64,000 nucleotides of DNA from NCBI GenBank assembly GCA_023614405.1, contig CM042692.1, forward strand, positions 122,629,503 to 122,693,502, given 5' to 3'. Under the pieces are notes generated by a model. It did not search any database. It was not told the origin of the DNA and was given only the letters and a program-made list of their open reading frames with translations. The stretch comes from Avena insularis (Eukaryota; Streptophyta; Magnoliopsida; Poales; Poaceae). A program made the translations under genes and the position numbers. Positions 23,104 through 34,546 of this stretch are shown here, one piece after another; position 1 is the stretch's first letter, and each line of letters starts with the position of its first letter.

Positions 23104-23339
23104 TAGTGGTGGTGGATAGGTTAACAAAATATTCCTACTTTATACCACTCTCTCATCCCTATATAGCTCCTCAAATGTCCTAGCTATTCATGGATATTGT
23201 GCACAAATTACACAGAATGCCTAAGGTGATAATAATCGACAGAGACAAAATCTTTACTAGAAAGATTTGGCAAGACGTATGGGCACAAGCGACTACAAAT
23301 ATGAGGAGAAGAATGGTGGTATAATTCATCATACCATAC
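23104..23339 (+). pseudogene. Integrase fragment, right half
   Basis: This continues the integrase split at 16,774. After the TAG duplication the frame reads VVVDRLTKYSYF (first catalytic D region) and later KVIIIDRDKIFTRKIWQDVW (second D region) after a break near 23,200. It fades at about 23,330, where the BARE-like LTR begins. The third catalytic residue and C-terminal domain are absent. Confidence 0.7.
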
Positions 23340-24521
23340 TATTCGGAATATGGCAAGAGGCAATAATAAAGTTATTATTATATTCAATGTTCATGGTAAG
23401 TGTTTTTCTCCATGCTATAATTGTATGTACCGAAAACTAAATACATGTGTGGATATATAAACAACACCATGTACCTAGTAAGACTCTTCTGACTAGTTCG
23501 TTAGTTAAGTGATGGTTAATGTTTCCTAACCATGGACATGTAATGTTACTTGATAACGAGATCATATGATTGGGAGAATGATGTGATGCACAGACCCAAT
23601 AATAAGCATAGCCATTGATTGTGTCACTTAGTTTGATTGCTATCACTTTTGTATATGTCAATATTGTTTTCTTAGACCATGATATTGTGTTACTCCCTAG
23701 TATCGGAGGAATGTTTTGTGGACATCAGACATCACTTCGTAATTGGATGATTATAAAGATGGCTTTCAGTAATCTCCGATGGTACTTGTTGGGTTGCATG
23801 AATCAAGGTTGTGATTTGTCTCTCCAAGTGACAGAGAAATATCTCTAGACCCTCGCAGTAGTGTAGCATCCTAAAACTTGCAAGCATGTGACTAACGTGT
23901 TTAGTCACGGGAATCCTACATCATGAATAAGTAAAGAGAACTTGTCGGTACGGGATTGAACTAGGTATATCAATACCAACGATCGAATCTTGGGCAAGTA
24001 ATATATCGCGAGAAAAAGAGAATTAGATATTGGATCAATTGAATCCTCGACATCATAGTTCAACCAATAAAATAATTTTGTTGAATGTGTGCGAACCAAT
24101 ATGGACATCCTCGGTCCTACTACTAGTTATTGATTGGAGAGGTGTCTCGATCATGTCTACATGTTCTCGAACCTGTAGGGCCACACACTTAACGCTTCGA
24201 TGTTGCTAGGTTTCGCTAAGATAATAGATGGTGTAATCAAATTGTGATTCAGAGTCTCAGATGGAATCCTAGATATCATGAGGAGTTTTGGAATAGTCCG
24301 GATATGGAGAACATAAACAATATGGATGGTGGGTTTTGGATTCTAGGATTCATTCGGGAAGGTTTCAGAATTGTTCAGATAGTTCTAGAATGTTATAGAA
24401 TATTTCAGAAGGAGTTTGCGCTGCCTGAAAGGGGCATGGGCCAAAGTGTGGGGCACCTAGCTTACATCGGCCAGGGGGCTACGACCCCTAGGCCTATGCT
24501 TCTCTTGGGCCAGAACACTAG
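23340..24521 (+). repeat. BARE-1/Angela/WIS-like copia LTR, interrupted by B
   Basis: About 1.2 kb matches the known BARE-1/Angela/WIS LTR in order and wording from its first bases (ATTCGGAATATGGCAAGAGG, near the family's TGTTGGAAATATG start). Landmarks include AGGCAATAATAAAGTTATTA, ACATGTGTGGATATATA, CCATGGACATGTAATGTT, GAGAATGATGTGATG and CCAACGATCGAATCTTGGGC. It is strongly diverged, so old. It is cut at 24,522 by element B. No coding region of this element is in the window. Confidence 0.8.
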
Positions 24522-25937
24522 TGATGTCTACGCACTTCTATTCTTGTAGACAGTTGTTGGGCCTCCAAGTGCAGAGGTTTGTAGAACATCAGCAAGTTTC
24601 CCTTAAGTGGATCACCCAAGGTTTATCGAACTCAGGGAGGAAGTGGTCAAAGGTATTCCTCTCAAGCAACCCTGCAATCAAGATACAAGAAGTCTCTTGT
24701 GTCCCCAACACACCCAATACACTTGTCAGGTGTATAGATGCACTAGTTCGGCGAAGAGATAGTGAAATACAAGTGGTATGGATAATTATAAGTGGTAACG
24801 ATGCTAGAAAAGAGCTTGATGGGTAGAAAGAGACTAAAGGCAATCTGAAATAAAGATGGAAGAAAGCAAACATGTAATAGATCTAGTTGCAAACGGTGTT
24901 TCAATGTTTAGAAACAAGGCCTAGGGATCATACTTTCACTAGTGAACACTCTCATATAAATATCTTCCTTTATGATACTACTCTGAACTACTCTCCGGTT
25001 GGACACTCTAATCCATGGTAGGGCTATAACAGCACTCCTCAAAGTCCGCTTTCCCCATCTAGATAACCCCTCACTATCACCTTGAGTGCTAGATGGTTCC
25101 AACAAACACCACAATTTCATAGAGACATCCAACTCCAAATATAACTCATAACAAGTATTTGTAACCTCTAGCCTAAGTGCCACCATGGTGTGCACGCTAT
25201 CACTTTCACACAAGTGGGGAGAGCCAGAGATCTATTAAAGCACTTGAGTAGCAAGGTAGATCTACTAGATTACAAAGTTCATGATCACAATATGATCATG
25301 CATAGAGAGAGAGATGAACACATAGCTACCGGTAGAACCCTTAGCCTAGAGGAAGAACTACTCCCTCATCATCATGAGAATCAGCAACGGCGATGGAGAT
25401 GGTGGTCGAGATTGATGGAGATGGCTCCGGGGGCACTTCCCTGTCCTGGCAGGGTGCCAGAATAGAGACTTTATGTCCCCCGAATCTCCCCTTCGGTGGC
25501 GGCAGTGCTGTGGAACTTTTCGTGGCTGGAGGCTGGATTATTTAGGGTTTCTGCATCAGAGGCTTCTTATAGGCGAAAGGGCGATGTTAGAGGGTGGACC
25601 AGGGGCCCACACCACCTGGTGGTGCGGCCAGGGGGACCCACGCCACCACATGGTGTGGCCAGCCCCTGGCCCCTCTCCGTCTCGTCTTCTGGCTCCGTGA
25701 GTCTTCCGGTAAAATATCGACTTTGGCTTTTGTCCAGTCTAATTCCGGGAATATTTCTTTTCCAGCTTTTCTGAAACCAAAAACAGCAGAAAATAGGCAA
25801 CTTGCACTGTGGCATCTTGTTAATAGGTTAGTTCCAGAAAAGTGTAAAAATACTCCAAAGTGTGGACAAAACATAAGAAAGTAGATATAAAACAAGCATG
25901 GCACATCAAAAATTATAGATACGTTTGCAGCGTATTA
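24522..25937 (-). repeat. 3' LTR of B
   Basis: Starts TGATGTCTACGCACTTC and ends GCGTATTA, where F and H have the complement of TGATAC, so one terminal base has mutated. It is 1,416 bp. The U3 side (right) matches F and H, while the U5 side (left; GGGCCTCCAAGTGCAGAGG, GTTTATCGAACTCAGGGAGG) is different. The minus-strand TATAAG is at 25,566-25,571, and the GC-rich module is at about 25,590-25,680. Confidence 0.85.
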
Positions 25938-25940
25938 ACA

Positions 25941-25957
25941 TCCCCAAGCTTAACTCC
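25941..25957 (-). promoter_or_regulatory. Polypurine tract of B
   Basis: Reverse-complemented this reads GAGTTAAGCTTGGGGA, next to the U3 end of the 3' LTR. It is nearly identical to the PPT of F at 42,531-42,549. Confidence 0.75.
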
Positions 25958-26287
25958 TGCTCGTCCTCGAGTAGGTAAGTGATAAAAAAGAAAGAATAAT
26001 TTTTTAGGTGACATCCACCATCATAATCTTGATCAAAGTATTTGTAGAACATTGATAGCTGGGATCATAGTACTCTAACATAGGATGAAAGATATAGTTC
26101 TAACAATAAGACATAGCAACTATGTTGTAACATGAAAAGGTACAAATAAAAGATTCATGAATAACAATGCTTTGAAAGACGTTTGTTTGTTTCACATAAA
26201 GAAAACATAATGAGAATGGTATTCAGCTTGTCCCTCATAGTGTAGCAAAACATAAATGCAGGAAACCTTCAAAGTTCATAAGGGTGA

Positions 26288-27678
26288 TGATGACCCACAA
26301 GTATAGGGGGTGTATCGCAGTATTTTCGAGGGCAGTGAAACCCAATTTATTGATTCGACACAAGGGGAGCCAAAGAATATTTATAAGCCTTAACAACTGA
26401 GTTGTCAATTCAGCTGCACCTGGAAACAATCTTGCTCACAACAGTTTATCAGTAGCAACAGTTTTGTAGTAGCAATAGTAAAGTAATAGCAGTAGTAAAA
26501 GTAAAGATAGTAGTAACAATTGGAGAAAATAGTAGGATTAAAGCGCGGTAAGCACAGGGATGGATGGACGGGCGTTGCATGGACGAGACAATTCATATAG
26601 CAATCAGAACATAGGGCATTTGCAGATAAATAAGATAAAGCATCCAAGTACTAAATAATCATAGGCATGTGTTCCATATATAGTCATACGTGTTCGCAAT
26701 GAGAACTTGCACAAGATCTTTTGTCCTGCCAGCCCATTTGCAGCGGGGCCTCAAGGGAACTACTGACAATTAAGGTGGTCCTTTTAATAGAGCACCGGAG
26801 CAAAGCATTAACACTCCATGAACACATGTGATCCTCACATCAAAGCCATTCCCTCTGGTTATCCCGATCGTTGTCACTTCGGGGCCTTTGGTTCCGGACA
26901 ACAATATGTGTATACAACTTGCAGGTAGGACCATAAACAATACTATCATAATGAATCAATAACATGTTCAGATCTGAAATCATGGCACTCGGGCCCTAGT
27001 GACAAGCATTAAGCATAACAAGTTGCAACAAAGTCAAAAAGCACTAATAGTAGATACTAGGCACCAATCCCTAACAATCCGATGCCATTACATGAACGAT
27101 CTCATCCAATCCCTACCATCCCCATAGCCTACAGCGGGGGATTACTCACTCATAGATGGGGGAAACATGGATGGTCGATGGAGAAGCGATGGTGATGATG
27201 ATGGCGATGATATCCTCTAATTCCCCGTCCCGGCAGAGTGCCGGTACGGAGTTTCTGGTTCCGAATCGTGAAATCTGGTGGTGGCGGCACAGCGGAACTC
27301 TTTCTGGAAAAACGTCGAACCCCCCTTGGTTTTTAGGTCAAGAGGCAACTTATAGGCGAAGAGGGAGGCCTAGGGGGCAACCGAGGTGGCCACACCACCC
27401 CAGCTGCTGGCTTTGGCCATGTGACCCGGGTGGTGTGGGCCCCTCGCGGCCCTACTCCGTCTCGTCTTCTAGCTCCGTGAGTCTTCTGGTGAAATAGGAT
27501 TTTTGGCATATTTTCCGAGATTTTTCCTGATAGTTGATTTTCTACACAAAAACTAGACACCAAGGTAATTCTGCTGAAAACAACATTAGTTCATGTTAGT
27601 TGCATCCAATTCACACAAGTTTAGAGGAAAAACAATAGAAAAAGTGTTCGGGAAAGTAGATACGTTTTGGACGTATCA
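26288..27678 (-). repeat. 3' LTR of A
   Basis: TGATGACCCACAAGTATAGG to GGACGTATCA. Contains a GTA/GTAGCA-rich run (26,440-26,520), a GAT-rich run (27,190-27,210), the minus-strand TATAAG at 27,349-27,354 and a GC-rich module at about 27,360-27,460. It pairs with 49,550-52,126. Confidence 0.92.
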
Positions 27679-27695
27679 ACTCCCCCCAAGCTTAG
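27679..27695 (-). promoter_or_regulatory. Polypurine tract of A
   Basis: CTAAGCTTGGGGGGAGT on the minus strand, directly against the U3 end of the 3' LTR. It is identical to the tract of E at 31,238-31,254. Confidence 0.85.
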
Positions 27696-28189
27696 CTTAT
27701 TGCTTGTCCTCAAGCAATTCAGTTGAAAACTGAGTGCGATAAAAGAAACTTTCACAAACACATTTGCTTCTTAAGATGTATATATTCTCAGCATATGATC
27801 AACTACTCAGGCAATTCATAATAAAGATTATGCAACTAAATTTACTTAATAGTCATTGCAAGCTATGAAGAGATTCCAACTCAAAAATAATAAGTAGCAT
27901 GAAACATAAACATAAGCAACATTACAATGTTCATAACAAGGTATGATAGAGTGGTATCTCGCTTGCCTTTGATTGTAGAGCATAAGTGCCAAGGCACCTC
28001 TGAAATTCAAGTGAAGCCTAGAAGTAAAGATGTCAAGGATACAAGCATCAAAGACATAACACAATTAATCAAGTTTTGAGATAAACACATTACACTAAGA
28101 ATGGCAATTATGCTCTCAAGAAAGTGCTCATAGAATGTGTGGAGACTCAACAAGGAAATGAAAAGGTTTTGAAAAGTTTGAAAGGCTTC

Positions 28190-28770
28190 CAAATGCTAAA
28201 AGTATGGTACTCATTAGCTTTGAGCTCTCATTGCCCCTATCATAAGCATCTTTAAATGGTTAAGGTGAAAGTGAGGTCTAATCTAAGTTATATGCTTGAC
28301 AGACTATAAACTGGAAATCTCATGTCCCTTGAGTACGAGGGTCGCTCCTCATGCTACTCAACTTTAGTTACCGGTAAGTTCTTGTCATAGTAAATACATG
28401 TGTATCATAGAGAACAGCCAACAGGGTACCCCTTGCCCGATGATACGGAAGAATCCCCATATCAAAATGACAAGGCAAGCAGACAACAAGTATCTCAGCA
28501 ATCTCCTTATTTACCATGGGAAAATGGTGCTTTTTTCTCTCTTTCCTCTTTTCCCATATCTCTTTTTTTCTCAATAGCTATCTCTCTCTTTTTTATAAGA
28601 AGAATGCTTCATAAATACTCATTATGGTTACGCTGCAGGTTTCCACCATGATTAGGCATGGATTAGACCGGCGGCCCAGGCGTTTCTCTAACACACATAC
28701 ATAACTCCATGGACTTACAAGCTCCCCTTTTATTTCACACTGACGACATCCATAAACAAAAGAGCATGAT
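28190..28770 (-). repeat. Conserved 3' internal block, copy in A
   Basis: A block of about 580 bp also present in E (31,740-32,330), F (41,430-42,010) and B (52,310-52,900). It contains a 68-codon minus-strand frame (28,368-28,574) with CLPCHFDMGILPYHRARGT, preceded on the same strand by a long A/G tract (about 28,525-28,610) and a conserved stretch near GCCTGGGCCGCCGGTCTAA. See findings for why coding function is doubtful. Confidence 0.8.
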
Positions 28771-29723
28771 ATCAACTGGGTATATATTTACAGGTGTTGA
28801 AAGCGTTCCCCATGACAGCACGGTTCTGCTAATCCCCAGCCTATAATTTGCAAGCATATAACTTTCATGGACAGTCACAATGGTTCAGGTTTATTAAGTG
28901 CAAGAAATAAAGTGTTCCATCAAGTTCGTGAGACCTTTACTAACTAACTTTCTCATAACAAGCAGACATTTTATTCGGAAGAAAACAAGGCATATTGAAT
29001 ATGCACGGAACAGCAAATGATGCTAATAGGTAGGTATGGTGGACACTTTTGGCAATATTGGTTTTGGGGAATGGGAAACACGAGTAGAGCTCATACTCAG
29101 TGCAGGTGAAGGCTAGCAATAGTAAGGGAGCGACAAACGAGAGAGCAATAACTGTCATAATCATGCTTGCAACAAAACAGGACTAATCATGGCATGAAAG
29201 TGATTCAAGACCCCTGAGGCAAAATAATTCATCGAGGCTTAACTGATTATTGTTTCAGTCATATGCATGCATGAGCATGTGCCAAGTCAATTCAAGTGAA
29301 ACGTTTAGAGGAGGATACTGATACATTGCAAATGTATCTATAATTTTTGATGTTCCATGCTTGGTTTTATCCACTTTCTTTTGTTTTGTTCCAACTTTGG
29401 AGTACTTTTCATATGATTTCTTGGACTAACCTATTAACAAGAGCCACAGTGACAGCTGCCTGTTTTCTGTTGTTTTTGGTTCTAGGAAAGTTAGAAAATG
29501 AATATTCTCGGAATTGGACGGGACAAAAGCCAAAGTGCCTATTTTTCTGGAAGGGATCAAGTGCCAGAATACGAGACGGAGAAGGGCCAGGGGCCGCCCA
29601 CACCACCTGGCCGCGCGGCCAGGCTAGGCCCGCGCCAGGGGGTGGTGTGGTGGCTCCCGGCACCCCCTCGGCCTCTCTTTCCACCTATAAGTTGCCCTCG
29701 GGACAAAAACCCTAAGTGCCCGA

Positions 29724-31237
29724 TGATGACCCACAAGTATAGGGGGTGTATCGCAGTATTTTCGATAAGTAAGAGTGTCGAACCCAACAAGGAGCAGAAG
29801 GTGCTAGCTAGTGGTATGGATCAGGAATTCTCTGCAAATACTTAGCAAACGGATTTTTAGGGGTTTTTGATAAAGCAAGTAAACAAAGTACGAGTAAATA
29901 AAAGACAGTAGGAATAAATGCAGCAAGTGGCCCAATCCTTTATGCAGCAAAGGACAAGCCGGTTGTATTACTTAAGATGACCAAACGTTCTCGAGGACAA
30001 ATGGGAAGATGCCACAAGTGCTTTCGCTTCATATAGTTGATTAATCTTCTTTAGCTTGCTAAGTGTTGTGTGGGTGAACCTGTGCTAATGTACCGCCCCA
30101 TCCAAGACTAATACATACTTGTGATTATACCCCTTGCAAACATCCATAAGTACAAGAAAGTAATTAAGGTAGAAACCTAACCACAGCTTTAAACTCTAAG
30201 ACCCTTACGTCCCTTGTGCAATGGTTTCCTAACGAGGGTTCAGGTTTCTGTCACTCCGGCAACCCCTACGATTAGTAGCCAAATACACAATGCATTCCCC
30301 TAGGCCCATATAGGTGAAGTGTCATGTAGTCGATGTTCACATGACGCCACTAGAAGAAGTACACCACAACTTAAATAACAATCTATTGAATCTTTCTCAA
30401 CACAACTCCACTACTAACAACAAGACTTCTCCCATGTCCTGAAGAACAAAACGAACTACTCACAATACATCATATGGATCATGATCAGAGATGGAATAAT
30501 GATGTATAACAATCTTAACATAAACAATAATTCAAAGGTTCACTCAATAGCATCAACTACAAAGAGTAATCAACACCGGGAAAGTTTCCCCTATGAACTA
30601 TGCAAGATTCAACCCAATTGTTACAGCAATATGGAGATGGTGATGAGGGTGCTGATGGTGATGATGGTGGTGATGATGATGATGATCCCGATGAAGTCCA
30701 GCTTGATGGTGGTGTTGATGGCGACGATCTCCCCTCTCTGGGAAGGAATTCCCCCGGCAGAAATCTGTCTGCCGGAGAGATCTTTCTCTCTCGGTGTTTT
30801 CTGCCCCGCAGAGGCGTCGGAATCTTTCTGTGGTTGCTCCCCGAGTCTTAGGGTTTCATGGGGATGATATACGCTAGAGGAGAGAGGCTGAAGTGGGCCA
30901 GGGCGGCCACACCACTCCCAGTCGCGGCCTAGGCCTGCCCACGCCATGGGGTTGTGTGGGCCCCCTGTGGCCCACCTCCACTTCATCTTCTGTCATCCTG
31001 AGTCTTCTGGAAAAATAGGATTTTCCGTATATTTTCCTGGATTTTCTGATCTTCATGAATTTTGCCTCCAAACAACACCTTTTCCATCAGAATCCTGACT
31101 GCAGCGGTCCATGCTCCAAAAGTCATCAACCATGCAAAAATAGATGAAATAACATAAGTATCACCTCTCAATACGAAATATATCAATGAATAATAGTGAA
31201 TTAACACAAAGAATAGTGATGCAAAATGGACGTATCA
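29724..31237 (-). repeat. 3' LTR of E
   Basis: 1,514 bp, TGATGACCCACAAGTATAGG to GGACGTATCA. It shares its outer ends with A but differs inside. Contains a GAT microsatellite (30,635-30,700), a GC-rich module (about 30,890-30,990) and, on the minus strand, TATATC at 30,866-30,871. Confidence 0.93.
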
Positions 31238-31254
31238 ACTCCCCCCAAGCTTAG
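31238..31254 (-). promoter_or_regulatory. Polypurine tract of E
   Basis: CTAAGCTTGGGGGGAGT on the minus strand, adjoining the 3' LTR. Identical to A. Confidence 0.88.
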
Positions 31255-31739
31255 ACTTCGCTTGTCCCCAAACGAAACCGAGCTCAATAAACATGACCTC
31301 AGGTTTATGGAGTGAAGAGTCGATAAAAGAATACGGACAAGAAGCATCACATTCATCAAAAGCATAGATCATAATAGAAGACAACTCACTATTATATAAC
31401 TAAACTTGCAATGAGTAAAGGAAACACAATAAAGATACATAGAGTAAATCATAATTGGTAATGGCAAACTTAGCTCTTGGTCGAAGAATAGTTGATAATT
31501 TGCTGGAGTTCACAAATAGCTGGTTTTCAAAGAAAGCTTTCAAAGTAGTAAACATCAAGATAAGAGCAATGTGCAAAACAAGGAACATAAGAAACATGAA
31601 TGCATAAATCATCATATGAATGAATGAAACACATCAACTCAAAATACTTGTTGAGATAGAAGGGAATAGGTTTACTGACTCAACTACAAAGTAAAAGAAA
31701 GGCCCTTCAAAGAGGGAAGCAGGGATTGCAAGTCTCATA

Positions 31740-32330
31740 AAGAGCTCCCAAAAATTATGATACTTACTAGCTTTCAGCTCTCATTGCCCCTATCATAAGC
31801 ATCTTTAGGTGATTAAGGTGAAAGTGAGGTCCAATCTGAGTTATATGCTTGACAGACTATAAACTGAAAATCCCAAGTCCCTTGAGTACGAGGGCCACTC
31901 CTCATGCTACTCAACTTTAGTTATCGGTAAGTTCTTGTCATTGTAAGCATGTGCATATCATTGAGAACCGCCAACGGGGTACCCCTTGCCCGATGATACG
32001 GAAGAATCCCCATATCAAAATGACAAGGCAAGCAGACAATGAGTATCTCAGCAATCTTCTTATTTACCATGGGAAAATGGTGCTTTTTTCTCTCTTTCCT
32101 CTTTTCATAGTATCTCTTTTTTTTTCTTTTTTTTCTCAATAGCTATCTCTCTCTTTTTTATAAGAAGAATGCTTCATAGATATCATTATGGTTACGCTGC
32201 AGGTTTCCACCATGTCAGCATGGATTAGACCAGCGGCCCAGGCGTTTCTCTAGCACACATACATAACTCCATGGACTTACAAGCTCCCCTTTTATTTCAC
32301 ACCGACGACATCCGCAAACAAAAGAGCAAG
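31740..32330 (-). repeat. Conserved 3' internal block, copy in E
   Basis: Contains the 72-codon minus frame 31,921-32,139 and a strong A/G tract on the minus strand at about 32,080-32,165. Aligns along its length with the copies in A, F and B. Confidence 0.8.
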
Positions 32331-33229
32331 GTATCAACTGGGTATATATTTACAAGTGTTGAAAGCGTTCCCCGTGACGCAGTTACGCTAATCCTGACTG
32401 TAATTTGCAAGCATATAACTTTCATGGAGAGTTCATGATGGTTCAGGTTTATTAAGTGCAAGAAAGTAAAGTGTGCCATCAAGTTCGTGAGAGCTTTAAT
32501 CACTAATTTTCGCATAACAAGTTTAATTTGGGAGGTAGACAAAACAGGATTTACTTGGAATAGCAATAATGCTACTAGGTAGGTATGGTGGACACGAATG
32601 GCAAAGGTTTTGGTTTAAAGGAGGTGGATGCACGAGAAGAATTCCCTCTCAGTACAGGTTTTTGGCTAGCAAGGCTGGGTAGCAAGTACAAGAGCTGAAG
32701 GAAACAAACAAACATACAAATGATAAAGACAAACATGCAATCTTCCTTGGAAGCACAAAAGATCTTAACTAGAGAATACTAGACTTATGAGCAAATCAAG
32801 AAAGAAAGATGATGAAATTATTTTTCTCTCGAGTACTTCTATCTTTTTCTTTCAACTCTCAAAAATAGTGTTGCTACTGATCGAGCCAGGTTTGCCAAAA
32901 CCAACTAAATTAACTCAATGATCCCAAAGTTCTACCAATACTAACAACAAGATCAATCATATAACCACGAATTGAAAACTAACATAAGCTATGCAAAAGA
33001 GTGAATGATAGAACTTCTCATTAATATTCCATAACGGCAACTCACACAAAGGGATACATATCTAACGAGAGAGGGGACACTTCCATAATGCAAACCATAC
33101 TACATAATAACTCCTCTATTCATGATATGACTCTACTAATAAGGTAAAAAGATAGAAGATAGTGATGTGATACCGCGGCACTCCCCCAAGCTTGGAACAA
33201 ACCAAGGGGATGCCAAACCTGATGACGAA

Positions 33230-33484
33230 TTACTCCTTTGGTGGTGGTGGTATTATTTCCTTAGTTGACGTGAGGAAATCTTCTAGCATCTTGCGAAGCC
33301 TATTATTCTCCCATTGAAGCATGTCCACCTTCCTCCACAAGTCTCGGTACTTATCGCAAAACTCCTTAGCGACTCGTAGGGCTTCCATTGATGCAGGGCA
33401 AGAGACTAAAGGTACCAGCCCCTGCTTGGGGTCCTGGAGATCTTCCTCCATAGGCTCCTTCCCTTTATCCTTGGCAAGCACCAT
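33230..33484 (-). CDS. Small coiled-coil ORF with its own promoter-like region, in E
   Basis: An 84-residue frame starting MVLAKDKGKEPMEEDLQD and ending EIIPPPPKE. The middle (DKYRDLWRKVDMLQWENNRL, then RKMLEDFL) has heptad-like spacing and should form a short coiled coil. A TATA box (33,581-33,588) lies 97 bp upstream on the same strand, preceded by a GC-rich module like that of the LTR promoters. It is not part of gag and matches no family I know. Coding status is an inference from the clean frame plus the promoter-like context. Confidence 0.45.
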   Translation of the reverse strand: MVLAKDKGKEPMEEDLQDPKQGLVPLVSCPASMEALRVAKEFCDKYRDLWRKVDMLQWENNRLRKMLEDFLTSTKEIIPPPPKE

Positions 33485-33580
33485 TGTGCTTCTAAGCTTT
33501 CAAAGAGTATGTCCTGGCAGAAACAGATCGAAACAAAAACACGACGAAAACACGATATACGGACCTCGGAAGATCCGGGG

Positions 33581-33588
33581 TTTATATA
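33581..33588 (-). promoter_or_regulatory. Internal TATA box of E
   Basis: TATATAAA followed by CCCCGG on the minus strand. The GC-rich module (about 33,640-33,725, with CCACCTGGTGG and GGTGGTGTGG) lies about 55-145 bp upstream, the order seen in the LTR promoters of F, H, A and B. This would start transcription near 33,550. Confidence 0.5.
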
Positions 33589-34546
33589 TTACGAAGTTTC
33601 ACATCAAAAGGAAGGTACTGGGAGAAAACGAGTCGGAGGCGGAGTCCTGGGTGGCTTCACCACCTGGTGGCGCGGCCAGGGGTGGGCCTGCGCCATGGGG
33701 TGGTGTGGGTCACCCTGGCTCCGTTTCCGTCCCTTTTTCACTTTGTAACTTTCCTTATTGACTGAAAACTGCAAAAATATAGTTGGATTTTATTTTCGCG
33801 GAACTTTTCTTACCAGAATTGTTACCTATTTGAAAACAGACTCTGCAGGTCTCTGGATTTGGTATCTAGTAGATTCTTCCAGAGTCATCACTTGAATATC
33901 ATCGATATCTTCATCTTCATACACTTATTACTTGAGTCATAAAACCCTTCTCTTCCTTATTACACTATTATCTCCACTTCCTGGAAATTTCTTTCACACA
34001 AAACTTCACACAGTTCTCATTAGCAACATTAGTATAAGTGAAGTGATAAAACCTTTTGAGTCCAACTTCAACTGAAAACCATCAAAACAAAAGCTACTGT
34101 ACCAACTCCTTCCGAAAACCCAAAAAGGATTCAAAAAGGAAATCGAATAAAGAAGTAGATGCAAGATTGGCTAAATCTGTCAAAACAGACCAGCAGGTAA
34201 AGATCAATTTTTTCGAAAATCTTCTGTTGCTCAAATCAAGAAGTGCAAAACTAACGAAAGTTAAATAACAACCTGCGGCAGAAGCACAAACAATTACAGC
34301 TCAATCCGACAGACAGAGGTCTCTCACGAATTTTTACGGTGAAGCACAAAAATCTGTTTCGGGACAGCAACTTCCCCAAATCTTACTTCTCTCTTATTAG
34401 AGGTTGATCTTGACACAAAAACCAAAAAAAATGGATAAGGAGCGGTTATTACCGAATTAATAACTTCCAAGACTCAAATAAACAAAAACTAACTGAAAGC
34501 AAAAACAAATTGGGTTGTCTTCCATAAATCTCTTTCTTTATAGCCA

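Noticed and set aside
30481..30867. Met/Asp-rich frames (30,481-30,867, 36,889-37,278)
   Set aside because: Translation of the GAT/ATG microsatellite in both LTRs of E. No protein feature.
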